Assembly: GCF_000829675.1 (NCBI RefSeq)
Contig: NZ_BBRX01000021.1
Coordinates: 57,572 to 121,571, forward strand
Direction of reading: 5' to 3'
From: Acinetobacter rudis
GTDB lineage: Bacteria > Pseudomonadota > Gammaproteobacteria > Pseudomonadales > Moraxellaceae
Length of the DNA stretch: 64,000 nt
The first letter of the stretch is position 1. Each line of letters opens with the position of its first letter. Positions 37,154 to 46,239 of this stretch are shown here, piece by piece. The translations under genes and the position numbers were made by a program. The notes beneath the pieces are model-generated. The model was not told the DNA's origin. It made no database searches and was given only the letters and a program-made list of their open reading frames with translations.

Positions 37154-37825
37154 TTATTGAGCTGTATTCACTTGAACAACATGCTGCACAAAGATCCCTG
37201 GTGTGATGATGTGTTCAGGATCTAGGCTACCAAGTTCAACAATCTCTGAAACTTGTGCAATTGTTACCCCTGCTGCCATTGCCATGATTGGACCAAAATT
37301 ACGTGCAGATTTTCGGTAAACCAAGTTACCCCAACGATCACCCTTTAATGCTTTGATTAATGCAAAGTCTGCTTTAATTGGAAGTTCTAAGACATAATCT
37401 TTGCCGTCATAGTTCATGGTCGGTTTGCCTTCTGCAAGCAAAGTACCAAAACCTGTAGGTGTATAAATTGGCCCCAAGCCCATGCCTGCTGCTTGGATAC
37501 GGCACGCTAAATTACCTTGTGGTACCAGCTCTAATTCAACTTTACCTGCACGATATAACTCATCAAAAACATAAGAATCAGACTGGCGAGGGAAAGAACA
37601 AATCATCTTTCTTACGGCACCAGATTTAAGCAGTTTTGCTAGACCATAATCCCCATTTCCTGCGTTATTGTTCACAATAATCAGATCTTTAATACCAAGC
37701 TCAATTAAACCATCTATGAGTTCAGCCGGTTGTCCTGCACTACCGAAACCACCAATCATAATGGTCGAACCATCTTTAATCTGTGAGAGTGCTTCTGTCA
37801 TTGAAGCTGAGCTTTTATCGATCAT
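37154..37825 (-). CDS. pcaI: 3-Oxoadipate CoA-transferase subunit A
   Basis: 223 residues. The GGFGSAGQPAELIDGL glycine loop and NNAGNGDYGLAKLL are the class I CoA-transferase alpha-subunit motifs. It is the first gene of the pca-qui operon and faces pcaU across a 300-base spacer that carries the operator. Confidence 0.93.
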   Translation of the reverse strand: MIDKSSASMTEALSQIKDGSTIMIGGFGSAGQPAELIDGLIELGIKDLIIVNNNAGNGDYGLAKLLKSGAVRKMICSFPRQSDSYVFDELYRAGKVELELVPQGNLACRIQAAGMGLGPIYTPTGFGTLLAEGKPTMNYDGKDYVLELPIKADFALIKALKGDRWGNLVYRKSARNFGPIMAMAAGVTIAQVSEIVELGSLDPEHIITPGIFVQHVVQVNTAQ

Positions 37826-37990
37826 TAGGGGGATAACTCCGTCTAGCTAAATGTCTCAAAAACGAAATTCAATGAAAGCGTACTCAAGAGGCAAAAAAGG
37901 GTTTTACTCAATCCCGAGTAATTTCATTAGAATTCCTATGGTCAATTCTTATGTTTTTTTTTAAATTCATCTAGTTGAAAAATACATTAG

Positions 37991-38027
37991 TGTTCGATGA
38001 TTGGGTTTTGTGTTCGATGATCGAACA
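37991..38027. promoter_or_regulatory. PcaU operator (three half-sites)
   Basis: TGTTCGATGA occurs twice, at 37991 and 38011, exactly 20 bases (two helical turns) apart. The second copy is half of the perfect palindrome TGTTCGATGATCGAACA (38011-38027). A direct repeat plus a palindrome in the pcaU-pcaI spacer is the arrangement described for PcaU of ADP1. The rest of the 300-base spacer (37826-38127) shows no gene. Confidence 0.85.
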
Positions 38028-38127
38028 ATTGTTCTATTCCTGCGTTATATTATGCATAATTTAGATTAGGCTCAATGCGGATTCAATATTCTATAAATGG
38101 CGACTTTTTAGGGAGAAAAAATTGCTT

Positions 38128-38937
38128 ATGGATACTAAAAAAGTTCTAAAAAACATGGATAATCAAAAAATTATCCGTCATGAAGATTTTGTTGCAGGCA
38201 TTAGTAAAGGCATGGCAATTTTAGAGTGTTTTGGTCCAGAAAAGCATCGTCTCAATGTTTCTATGGCTGCAGAAAAAACAGGATTAACTCGAGCGGCAAC
38301 AAGGCGGCATTTACTTACTTTAGAATATTTGGGTTATTTAGATTTTGATGGGCATTATTATTATTTAACCGCTAAAGTCTTAAAGTTTTCAGGTGCTTAT
38401 TTAAGTGGTTCTCAATTACCTAAAATTTGCCAACCACTACTTAATCTTTTAACTACACAAACTTCACTTATTTTTTCGGTGATGGTTTTAGATGGCTATG
38501 AAGCAATCACTATCGCACGCAGTGCATCGCCTCAACAAACAGATCGAGTTAATCCTTATGGTTTACATTTGGGTAACCGTTTGCCAGCACATGCGACCTC
38601 GGCGGGTAAAATATTACTTGCTCATTTGGAAGTTTCAGAACAAGTTAAATGGCTTGATAAATATCCATTAAAACGTTTGACCAAGTACAGTATTATCGAC
38701 AATGCTTTGTTTCTAGCGTTATTAGAAGAGATTAAACAACAAGATTGGTGTTATTCAAGCGAAGAACATGAGCTCGGTGTACATGCACTTGCGGTTCCCA
38801 TCTATGGACCAAATGGCAATATTGTTGCCGCTCTCAATATTGTGTCTCCGACCGCTAGATCCACAAAAGACTATTTAATTCAGCAAATTTTACCGTTACT
38901 TCAGGAAACTGCTAGAGAACTTAGAAATGTTATTTAG
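38128..38937 (+). CDS. pcaU: PcaU-type IclR-family regulator of the pca-qui operon
   Basis: 269 residues. Winged-helix domain at ~25-90 (GISKGMAILECF, EKTGLTRAATRRHLLTL) and IclR effector domain after it (NRLPAHATSAGKILLAH, EEHELGVHALAVPIYGPNGNIVAALNIVS). PcaU activates pca genes with protocatechuate and controls itself. It is divergent from pcaI with the operator between. ATG at 38128 or TTG at 38122 are both possible; GGGAG spacing suits the TTG slightly better. A hairpin ends the gene. Confidence 0.92.
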   Translation: MDTKKVLKNMDNQKIIRHEDFVAGISKGMAILECFGPEKHRLNVSMAAEKTGLTRAATRRHLLTLEYLGYLDFDGHYYYLTAKVLKFSGAYLSGSQLPKICQPLLNLLTTQTSLIFSVMVLDGYEAITIARSASPQQTDRVNPYGLHLGNRLPAHATSAGKILLAHLEVSEQVKWLDKYPLKRLTKYSIIDNALFLALLEEIKQQDWCYSSEEHELGVHALAVPIYGPNGNIVAALNIVSPTARSTKDYLIQQILPLLQETARELRNVI

Positions 38938-38944
38938 TTCACAA

Positions 38945-38977
38945 CTGAGGAATGTATATTTCTAATATATTCCTCAG
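38945..38977. terminator. Hairpin between convergent pcaU and the GntR gene
   Basis: CTGAGGAAT and ATTCCTCAG flank a mostly paired AT centre, giving a 33-base stem-loop right after the pcaU stop and just before the end of the convergent GntR gene. Likely bidirectional, although T-runs are short. Confidence 0.65.
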
Positions 38978-38990
38978 TTCAACCAGATCA

Positions 38991-39665
38991 TTATGAATTT
39001 AATAATGAATGCTTAAACGATAAAATATGACTACTGACTGCCTGTTCTGCCAAAGCTAAATCTTTATGTTCTAAAGCATGAATAATCGCAGCATGTTCCT
39101 CTACAACCTCTTGCATATGTATTTCATTTGATAAGGTTGAAGTCCAAAACCGCTGTGCTTGAGCGTGGATGACACTTAAAATATCCGCGAGCCACTTATT
39201 TGCAGTGATTTCAGATAAAGCCTCATGAAACTCTCGATCCAATGTCATCATTTCAACAGTATTTAGTGCATTACGTGCAGCAAGTACTTTTTCATGAATC
39301 GATTTTAAATGATCTAATTCTTCTACTGTAATTCGTTTACAAACCAATTGGATACATAACAGTTCATTGGCCAAACGTACTTCAATCAATTTTAAAGCAT
39401 CATTAATAGAAAGTGGTGAGACCATTACACCTTTACGAGGAATAATTTGCAACAAGCCCTCTCCTGCAAGTCGATGAATTGCCTGATTAATAGGAGTCCT
39501 ACCCAGCTCCAAATCTTCCATTACTTGTGCCGTATTTAAATATTCACCTGGTTTATAACGTAATGTCACCAATGCCTGTTTAAAACGTAAATACGCAATT
39601 TCGTTCAATGAGAGCGCACGTGTTTTGTCTTTGGCTTGAACTTTGCTCGTTTTCGTTTCAGACAT
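38991..39665 (-). CDS. GntR-family (FadR-like) transcriptional regulator
   Basis: 224 residues. The N-terminal winged helix (LRYKPGEYLNTAQVMEDLELGRTPINQAIHRLAGEGLL, split into helix and wing) is GntR type; the C-terminal ~140 residues are the helical FCD ligand domain (MTLDREFHEALSEITANKWL). The ATG at 39665 is preferred to an upstream TTG. It is divergent from the DUF2848-amidase-MFS cassette and probably controls it through the palindrome at 39744. Confidence 0.85.
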   Translation of the reverse strand: MSETKTSKVQAKDKTRALSLNEIAYLRFKQALVTLRYKPGEYLNTAQVMEDLELGRTPINQAIHRLAGEGLLQIIPRKGVMVSPLSINDALKLIEVRLANELLCIQLVCKRITVEELDHLKSIHEKVLAARNALNTVEMMTLDREFHEALSEITANKWLADILSVIHAQAQRFWTSTLSNEIHMQEVVEEHAAIIHALEHKDLALAEQAVSSHILSFKHSLLNS

Positions 39666-39743
39666 CCTTAAAATCCTCAATATGACTAATTTCTCTATTT
39701 TTACACAAAAAAAGGGTTTAAAAATTTTTCATCATAAATTATA

Positions 39744-39755
39744 GTGAAATTTCAC
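39744..39755. promoter_or_regulatory. Candidate GntR operator
   Basis: GTGAAATTTCAC is a perfect 12-bp palindrome in the divergent spacer, about 80 bases upstream of the GntR ATG and 90 before the DUF2848 gene. Its position suits control of both directions. Not tied to a known consensus. Confidence 0.5.
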
Positions 39756-39846
39756 AGTAATTTAACAAATAGATTTCGGATCACTATTATTAAATCGTAG
39801 TGTCTCAGCAGTTGGATTTATCTGAAATCTCTAAAGGAATATTGCC

Positions 39847-40542
39847 ATGTCTAAGATCAGACTCAATCTACACTCTTTTTCTTCTTAAGAATCTAACCCT
39901 TCTATTGAGTTAGAGATCAATCGACTGATCGTTGCAGGTTGGGCAGGTCGTAATATTGAAGCTATAGAAGAGCACATTGCTGAACTTGAAGAATTGGGGG
40001 TAAAGCGTCCAACATCAGTGCCCTGTTTTTATCAGTTGTCATCTGATTTATTGACGACTTCAAATGAGATTCAAGTGATTGAACCGCATTCCTCAGGTGA
40101 AGTGGAATGTGTCTTGATCGATAGTGAACATGGACTATTGATTGCAATTGGCTCTGATCATACCGATCGTAAAGTTGAGAGTTATAATGTTGCGATTTCA
40201 AAACAAGTTTGCAGCAAACCAATCTCTCAAGATGCGTGGTTATATACAGATGTTGCAGATCATTGGGATGCTTTGGTAATGCGTAGCTATCGGATGATCA
40301 ATGGTGAAAAAGAACTTTACCAAGAAGGTCAGACCAGTAACTTACTTGCAATACCTGATCTCATTAAAAAACTAACTCAAGGTGATCAATTTCCTAAAAA
40401 TCATGCGATGTTGTGTGGTACCCAAGCAGTTTTAACTCAAATTTCACATGGTGATGCATTTTATTTAGAGCTTCATGATCCTATTTTAAATCGTACATTG
40501 ACACATCACTATACAGTGACCACGCTTGATATGGTGCAATGA
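39847..40542 (+). pseudogene. DUF2848-family gene interrupted by an early in-frame stop
   Basis: The frame opens with ATG at 39847, preceded by AAAGGA. It runs 13 codons to TAA at 39886 and then continues in the same frame with clear DUF2848 sequence (LEINRLIVAGWAGRNIEAIEEHIAELEELGVKRPTSVPCFY, split by the ruled limits) to 40542. The conserved N-terminal region after the stop lacks a good start; TTG at 39994 would lose about 36 conserved residues. DUF2848 proteins are fumarylacetoacetate-hydrolase-like and often lie beside amidases. Either a true pseudogene, restart of translation, or a sequence error. Confidence 0.75.
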
Positions 40543-40546
40543 TCAC

Positions 40547-41908
40547 ATGATTGAAAAACTACAACAGATAATTAACGCTGAGGAAAAGGGTTCTGAAAAC
40601 CTGATTCGACAATCTATTGCTCAAATTAAGCAATATCAAGCTGATGGTGGTACAGCTTATATTTCTTTAGATGAAGACGTTGCATTAGCAGCAGCACAGT
40701 CTGCTGACTTGGCTCGCAAAAGTGGTTATGTGGCTTCACCTTTGGCAGGTTTAGCTGTATCCATTAAAGATTTGTATGATGTTAAAAATCAAGTTACTGC
40801 ATCTGCTTCTAAAGTATTGGCAGATGACAGTGTTGCTCGAAAAGACGCTGAAGCTGTCCATTTACTCCGCCAATCAGGTGCAGTATTACTTGGACGCACC
40901 AATATGAGCGAGTTTGCCTTTTCTGGTCTGGGATTAAATCCACACTATGGAACCCCCACTTTCGCCGATTCATTTAAACGGATTGCAGGTGGCTCAACAT
41001 CAGGCGGAGCAGTTTCTGTTGCACTTGGGCATTGTGTTGCTGCACTGGGTTCAGATACGGGTGGATCATTGCGAATTCCAGCAGCATTTTGTGGTTTAGT
41101 TGGTTTTAAACCAAGTTCAGGACGTATATCGACTGAGGGAGCTTTCCCGCTTTCATACTCATTTGATACAGTGGGTACGATTACGCACACCGTTGAAGAT
41201 AACATTATTGTTGATGAGATTTTATCTGGTGAAAAGTTTGAAAAAATAGAGATCCAGCCGCATCAATTAAATATTGCGATTACAGATGATTATTTTTTTG
41301 ATGGTGCCGACCACAATGTACTTGAGGCGTATCAACACACGATTGAGCTTTTAAAATCACATGGGGTCAACTTTCATAAGATTGATTTATCTGAACTAGA
41401 TCAAATTGGAAAAATTAATCATGCTGGTGGGCTTACTGCTGCCGAGTCATGGTTTATTCATCGCGATTTATTATCGATCCCTGAAAAATATACTTTATAT
41501 GATCCACGTGTCGCTCAGCGTATTGTTCGTGGAAAAAATATAAATGCTGCAGACTATTTATATATAAAACAACAACGTCAAAATCTCATCCAAAGTATCT
41601 CAAATAAACTCGCTGCTTTTGATGCTTTAATCTACCCAACAGTTGCAATTGTTGCGCCATTACTTGAACCACTTGAGCAAGATGAAGCACATTTTTTTGC
41701 AACCAATGCTTTGGTTTTAAGAAACACTACAGTCATCAATTTCCTAGACGGTTGTGCTTTAAGTTTACCTTGGCAACGTAAGGATGCACTGCCTGTTGGA
41801 ATTTCAATTGCTGCACTACATGGACAAGATCAGCATATTTTAAATCTCTCACTGTTGATTGAAAAATTAATCAAGGCTCAACCCTCTCAATCAAGGACCA
41901 AATCATGA
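40547..41908 (+). CDS. Amidase signature-family hydrolase
   Basis: 453 residues. The Ser-cisSer-Lys triad is visible: lysine in GLAVSIKDLYD, cis-serine and nucleophile region in RIAGGSTSGGAVSVALG and SDTGGSLRIPAAFCGLVGFKP. It hydrolyses an amide or related bond; substrate unknown. The ATG at 40547 is four bases after the DUF2848 stop, and its end overlaps the MFS gene by four bases, so DUF2848, amidase and transporter form an operon. Confidence 0.88.
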   Translation: MIEKLQQIINAEEKGSENLIRQSIAQIKQYQADGGTAYISLDEDVALAAAQSADLARKSGYVASPLAGLAVSIKDLYDVKNQVTASASKVLADDSVARKDAEAVHLLRQSGAVLLGRTNMSEFAFSGLGLNPHYGTPTFADSFKRIAGGSTSGGAVSVALGHCVAALGSDTGGSLRIPAAFCGLVGFKPSSGRISTEGAFPLSYSFDTVGTITHTVEDNIIVDEILSGEKFEKIEIQPHQLNIAITDDYFFDGADHNVLEAYQHTIELLKSHGVNFHKIDLSELDQIGKINHAGGLTAAESWFIHRDLLSIPEKYTLYDPRVAQRIVRGKNINAADYLYIKQQRQNLIQSISNKLAAFDALIYPTVAIVAPLLEPLEQDEAHFFATNALVLRNTTVINFLDGCALSLPWQRKDALPVGISIAALHGQDQHILNLSLLIEKLIKAQPSQSRTKS

Positions 41909-43218
41909 TCAAGGAAGAATCTGTTGGAATAAGCGAATATAGTCTGACTGAACAAAAACGGATATTTGCAAAGGTTGCTTGGCGGCTGATTCCCTTTTTG
42001 GTGTTCTTATTTATTTTGGCTTGGATTGATCGAATCAATGTTGGTTTTGCCAAACTGGCAATGCTGAATGATTTACAATTTAGTGAAGCTGTATATGGTT
42101 TAGGTGCAGGTATCTTTTTTATTGGTTATTTCTTTTTCGAAATACCCAGTAATCTACTGCTTGAAAAAATCGGAGCACGAGTCACTTTAGCCCGTATCAC
42201 TATACTTTGGGGTCTCACCTCGATTGCAATGGCTTATGTCAACTCTGAATGGACATTTTATCTATTACGTTTCTTACTTGGAGTTTTTGAAGCAGGTTTT
42301 TTTCCTGGCGTTGTTCTATATTTAACCTATTGGTTCCCCGCTAAAGAGCGAGCAAAAATTAATGGACTATTTATGACCTCGTTTGCTATTGCAGGCGTGG
42401 TGGGTGGCCCAATTGCTGGTTTGATTATGGATAAAATGGTGGGTGGCATTGGTGGTCTTGCAAATTGGCAGTGGTTGTTTATTTTAGAAGGAATTCCATC
42501 TGTCATCGCTGGTTTCTTTGTTTTAAAGTATTTACCAGCTTCACCTGATAAGGCAAAGTTTTTAACTCGATCTGAACAAAAGTTTATTATCAGCACCATC
42601 CGTAATGAAGCATTCGTTCCGGGCAAACATAGTACTTTAAGAAGTATGTTTTCGAACAAAAAAGTATGGTTATGTACAGCAATTTATTTCTGTATTGTTG
42701 CTGGTAATGCAACGATTGCATTTTGGACCCCTTCAATCGTCAAGACTCTTGGCATAGATAACAATCTGATTATTGGATTAATTTCTGCTATTCCTTTTAT
42801 CGTAGGTACGTTTGCTATGCTTTGGAATGGCTATCATTCTGACAAAACAGGTGAACGTCGCTTCCACTGCGCTATCGCAACATTATTCGCTGCTGTAGGT
42901 TTATTCGGAACTGGATTTTTTATGGACAATATCTATTTAGCCATGATATGTCTAACAATTGCTGCTGCGGGCATCTTAGCTGCTTTCCCAATTTTTTGGT
43001 CAATCCCAACGTTATTTTTGGCAGGTACAGCAGCTGCAGGTGGTATAGCCTTAATTAATTCGGTGGGTAATCTAGCAGGTTTTGTTGCACCCTATATGAT
43101 TGGCTTTATTAAAACCAATACAGGTAGCCTTTCTGGTGGCTTATATTTCGTTGCATTCTTAGAATTAATCGCATGTTTTCTCGTGATAAAAGCATTAAAG
43201 AAAACTGCGACATATTAA
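41905..43218 (+). CDS. MFS transporter, anion:cation symporter family
   Basis: 437 residues with twelve helices. AWIDRINVGFAKLAM after helix 1, FEIPSNLLLEKIGAR and FLLGVFEAGFFPGVVLYLTYWF are ACS-family signatures; members import organic anions such as phthalate, tartrate or hydroxyphenylacetate-like compounds. ATG overlaps the amidase stop (ATGA). A strong terminator follows. Confidence 0.88.
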   Translation: MIKEESVGISEYSLTEQKRIFAKVAWRLIPFLVFLFILAWIDRINVGFAKLAMLNDLQFSEAVYGLGAGIFFIGYFFFEIPSNLLLEKIGARVTLARITILWGLTSIAMAYVNSEWTFYLLRFLLGVFEAGFFPGVVLYLTYWFPAKERAKINGLFMTSFAIAGVVGGPIAGLIMDKMVGGIGGLANWQWLFILEGIPSVIAGFFVLKYLPASPDKAKFLTRSEQKFIISTIRNEAFVPGKHSTLRSMFSNKKVWLCTAIYFCIVAGNATIAFWTPSIVKTLGIDNNLIIGLISAIPFIVGTFAMLWNGYHSDKTGERRFHCAIATLFAAVGLFGTGFFMDNIYLAMICLTIAAAGILAAFPIFWSIPTLFLAGTAAAGGIALINSVGNLAGFVAPYMIGFIKTNTGSLSGGLYFVAFLELIACFLVIKALKKTATY

Positions 43219-43311
43219 GCCACTTTATATTTTAAAAGTTGTTACTCTCGATAATTTATCTAGCATAATTTTAATAGAATCAAATCGATTCCATTTAACT
43301 CAAAATGCTTT

Positions 43312-43343
43312 AGAAAGTGATCGCTAAGATCACTTTCTTTTTA
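43312..43343 (+). terminator. Rho-independent terminator after the MFS gene
   Basis: AGAAAGTGATC / GATCACTTTCT is a perfect 11-bp stem with a 5-base loop followed by TTTTT. It ends the DUF2848-amidase-MFS transcript. Confidence 0.9.
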
Positions 43344-43393
43344 CTATAGAAGTAGATTGTAAAAGACCATTTCAACTTTTAAATGGTGAAAAA

Positions 43394-44320
43394 CTAAACA
43401 TCAATTTGCCAAGGTTTATTTCTAATCTTTTGTTGTAGAAATTCAATAAAACATTTAATTCTAGGGCTTTGTAGTTTTCGGTTGGCATAAATAATATACT
43501 GTGGTTCAGTTATTCCAGAACGAAAATTTCCCAAAATTGGTGTAAGTCGTCCTTGTTTAATATCTTCACCAATATGGTAGTCAGCCAGCCTGACCACACC
43601 TTCCCCTCTAAGTGCTAAATCTCGCAGAAAAGTGCCTTGTGAAAATGATGCAATCGGTTTGACTGGAACGATAACACTTTCATTATTTTCCATAAAATCC
43701 CAATTGTTCCAACTACTAGAAAAATTGAAATGAAAACAGCGATGTTGTAATAATGCTTGTGGGTGTAAGGGTATGCCATATTTTTCAAGATACTTCGGTG
43801 AGGCGCATGTAATCCATTCACTTTCGCCAATACGAGTCGCGATCCGAGATGAAGATGGCAGTATTCCTCCATAAATGGCGATATCAACACCACGATCGAA
43901 GTCATCTTGATACACCGCATTCAGTTCAAAATCTACACTCAACGATGGATATTTCTCTAAAAATTCAGGTAACCAAGGTAAAATTTGATGTTGAGCAAAG
44001 GTTGGCATGGTTCTAATCTTTAAGACACCACTCACTCGGTTTGGAAATGCTTCTGACAATGAGTCTGCCTCATTCATTGCTGCAACTACATTGCGTGCAC
44101 TGTTTAAATATGCAACGCCTTCTTCAGTTAATGTCAGTTGTCTTGCACCCCTTTGAATAAGTCGGACCCCCAAGCGATTTTCGAGCCGGCTAATGAGTTT
44201 ACTGATTGCAGATGGTGTTAGATCATTCGCTCGTGCAGCCGCAGAAAAACTGCCATGTTCATATGCCCAGATAAAGGCCATTAGTTGTCGATAGTTATCC
44301 ACTATATTTTTCTCATTCAT
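43394..44320 (-). CDS. LysR-family transcriptional regulator
   Basis: 308 residues. The N-terminal helix-turn-helix is LysR type (HGSFSAAARANDLTPSAISKLI, RLGVRLIQRGARQLTLTEEG). The C-terminal periplasmic-binding-like domain (VSGVLKIRTMPTFAQHQILPWL) follows the AaeR/PtxR-like subgroup. It is divergent from the cupin gene 145 bases away, where TTCA-N9-TGAA at 44375-44391 could be a LysR site. It probably controls the cupin gene. Confidence 0.88.
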   Translation of the reverse strand: MNEKNIVDNYRQLMAFIWAYEHGSFSAAARANDLTPSAISKLISRLENRLGVRLIQRGARQLTLTEEGVAYLNSARNVVAAMNEADSLSEAFPNRVSGVLKIRTMPTFAQHQILPWLPEFLEKYPSLSVDFELNAVYQDDFDRGVDIAIYGGILPSSSRIATRIGESEWITCASPKYLEKYGIPLHPQALLQHRCFHFNFSSSWNNWDFMENNESVIVPVKPIASFSQGTFLRDLALRGEGVVRLADYHIGEDIKQGRLTPILGNFRSGITEPQYIIYANRKLQSPRIKCFIEFLQQKIRNKPWQIDV

Positions 44321-44465
44321 GCTGCGACCAACTTTGAATATAACAGCTTCAATTTACACTAACTGTGCCTGATATTCATAGTAAGTTTGAATTTGATGCA
44401 ATCTACAAACAATTTACTTTTGCTAGTATCTCTTTTAATCCAATACATTATTTTAGGAGAAAGAG

Positions 44466-45014
44466 ATGTCAGAGCCAAGGAATCCAGATTACTCAGCCAA
44501 CGAAGAACTGATGCCTTTTCAATTACCACAAGTACCTTATATGTCACCAGATCTTGTGATACCGGGTGTTTTAGATGAAGCATTAAAAGATGATCAACTG
44601 TGGGTACCTACATCTGAATCTGTCAGTTTTAAACCATTACTTTTAAATACTAGCGCTGGTTATTATGTAAACCTATTACGTGTACGAAAAAGCGGTGTGT
44701 TATCTAGACATCGTCATACTGGTGCTGTACATGCATTTGTACTAAAAGGTCGTTGGTATTATCTAGAGCATGATTGGGTTGCAGAAGAAAAATCATTTGC
44801 ATATGAACCACCGGGTGAAACACATACTCTTTTTGTTCCTGAAGATGTTTCTGAAATGATCACCTTATTTATTGTACATGGTGGTTATACCTATGTAGAT
44901 CCTTATGGTAAAGCTGTAGGTTATGAGGATGTTTTTACAAAGTTAGAGGCGACAAGAGAACATTATAAAAAAATTGGTGTTCCAATGAGTGAATTAGAAA
45001 AAATAATCAGATAG
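44466..45014 (+). CDS. Cupin dioxygenase of the 2,4'-dihydroxyacetophenone dioxygenase-like family
   Basis: 182 residues, single cupin. Motif 1 is SRHRHTGAVHAFVLKG and motif 2 is YEPPGETHTLFVPE, giving three histidines and a glutamate for iron. The overall pattern resembles 2,4'-dihydroxyacetophenone dioxygenase and acetylacetone-cleaving cupins that split a C-C bond next to a carbonyl. GGAGAAAGAG precedes the ATG. A single-gene unit ended by a terminator; substrate unproven. Confidence 0.8.
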   Translation: MSEPRNPDYSANEELMPFQLPQVPYMSPDLVIPGVLDEALKDDQLWVPTSESVSFKPLLLNTSAGYYVNLLRVRKSGVLSRHRHTGAVHAFVLKGRWYYLEHDWVAEEKSFAYEPPGETHTLFVPEDVSEMITLFIVHGGYTYVDPYGKAVGYEDVFTKLEATREHYKKIGVPMSELEKIIR

Positions 45015-45035
45015 TGATCTGATGTACTTCAACGC

Positions 45036-45069
45036 AAAATGCCAATTTATCCAATGATTGGCATTTTGT
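45036..45069 (+). terminator. Terminator after the cupin gene
   Basis: CAAAATGCCAAT / ATTGGCATTTTG, a perfect 12-bp stem with a 10-base loop, lies 22 bases after the cupin stop. It separates the cupin gene from the dehydrogenase gene. Confidence 0.85.
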
Positions 45070-45114
45070 ATTTTCATTGCTGAAAAACCAAATAAAACTA
45101 TTAAGGGATGTAAT

Positions 45115-46197
45115 ATGTTAAAAATAATGGGCTTTCCTGGAGAGTATATTCAAGGAGAACATGCGCTAAGCAGTATTGGTGATATTGCGAACAGGCAGCA
45201 GTTTAAAAAAATTGGGCTGATCTATGATCCAGCGACCGAAGGTCGTATTTTAAATAAAGTCACAAAGTCTTTAAGCCAATCAAATGTCGAATATATTTGC
45301 TATAAATTTGCAGGTGAATGTACTTATAAGCTGATAGCGTATTTAACTCAGACGATGCAGCAACATGGTATAGATTCACTTATTGCTTTAGGGGGTGGTA
45401 AAGCGATGGATACCACTAAAGGTATCTCAAAAAGGCTTCATATTCCAATGATTATTTGCCCTACAGTTGCATCTAGCGATGCCCCTACAAGCAGATTAAT
45501 TATTATCTATGATGACCAGCATAAAGTTCAGGCAGTAGAAAAAACTCAGCGGAACCCCGATATTGTATTGGTCGATCTCGATACAATTGTCCATGCCCCT
45601 GCACGCTTTTTTGCAGCAGGTATTGGTGATGCGATCAGTAAGATGTTTGAAGTCAATCAGTGTAAAAAAGCACATGGCTTAAATTCATTTTCTACTTCCC
45701 CCTTAGAAACTGCTTTATTATTGGCAAATCATACTTACTACAATCTGATGCAGTGGGGAAAAATGGCCTATGAGGATGTAAAACAACACCAGATAAGTGT
45801 TTCAGTTGAACGCGTTGTGGAATCGACTGTACTTCTGAGTGGATTAGCCTTTGAAAGTGGCGGTTTGTCTTTAGCACATGCACTTATTCGAGGATTAACG
45901 GCCATTCCCGAATTGGCATCTCAGTTACATGGAGAACTTGTAGCGTATGGTACAGTTGTTCAAGCTGTTTTAGAAAATAGAGAGCATCAATTTATTATTG
46001 AGTTGATTAATTTTCTCAGATCAGTGGACTTACCGACTACGCTCTATGAATTGGGTTATCAACAAGAAATAAGCGATGATATGCTGGATATCATCATTAC
46101 CAATACGCTGCAAAATGATTATAGTCAACATTTTGAACCTGCACTAAACTCAGAAAATTTAAGACAGGCAATAATCAGGACCAATCATTATCATTAA
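45115..46197 (+). CDS. GldA-like (glycerol dehydrogenase family) alcohol dehydrogenase
   Basis: 360 residues of the iron/zinc alcohol dehydrogenase fold. The NAD loop is LGGGKAMDTTKG; SSDAPTSRL and the metal-binding set (D in GIGDAISKMFE, H in LAHALIRG, H in QLHGELVAYG) match GldA. It would oxidise a small polyol or hydroxy-ketone with NAD. The ATG at 45115 has AAGGG upstream. A terminator follows and the convergent SDR gene lies opposite. Confidence 0.85.
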   Translation: MLKIMGFPGEYIQGEHALSSIGDIANRQQFKKIGLIYDPATEGRILNKVTKSLSQSNVEYICYKFAGECTYKLIAYLTQTMQQHGIDSLIALGGGKAMDTTKGISKRLHIPMIICPTVASSDAPTSRLIIIYDDQHKVQAVEKTQRNPDIVLVDLDTIVHAPARFFAAGIGDAISKMFEVNQCKKAHGLNSFSTSPLETALLLANHTYYNLMQWGKMAYEDVKQHQISVSVERVVESTVLLSGLAFESGGLSLAHALIRGLTAIPELASQLHGELVAYGTVVQAVLENREHQFIIELINFLRSVDLPTTLYELGYQQEISDDMLDIIITNTLQNDYSQHFEPALNSENLRQAIIRTNHYH

Positions 46198-46212
46198 AAA
46201 ATTCTGAAAGAC

Positions 46213-46236
46213 AAAGGGAGATAACCTCCCTTTTAT
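46213..46236. terminator. Bidirectional terminator between convergent dehydrogenase genes
   Basis: AAAGGGAG / CTCCCTTT with a 5-base loop, flanked by A and T runs. It sits between the GldA-like and SDR stops. Confidence 0.8.
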
Positions 46237-46239
46237 TCA

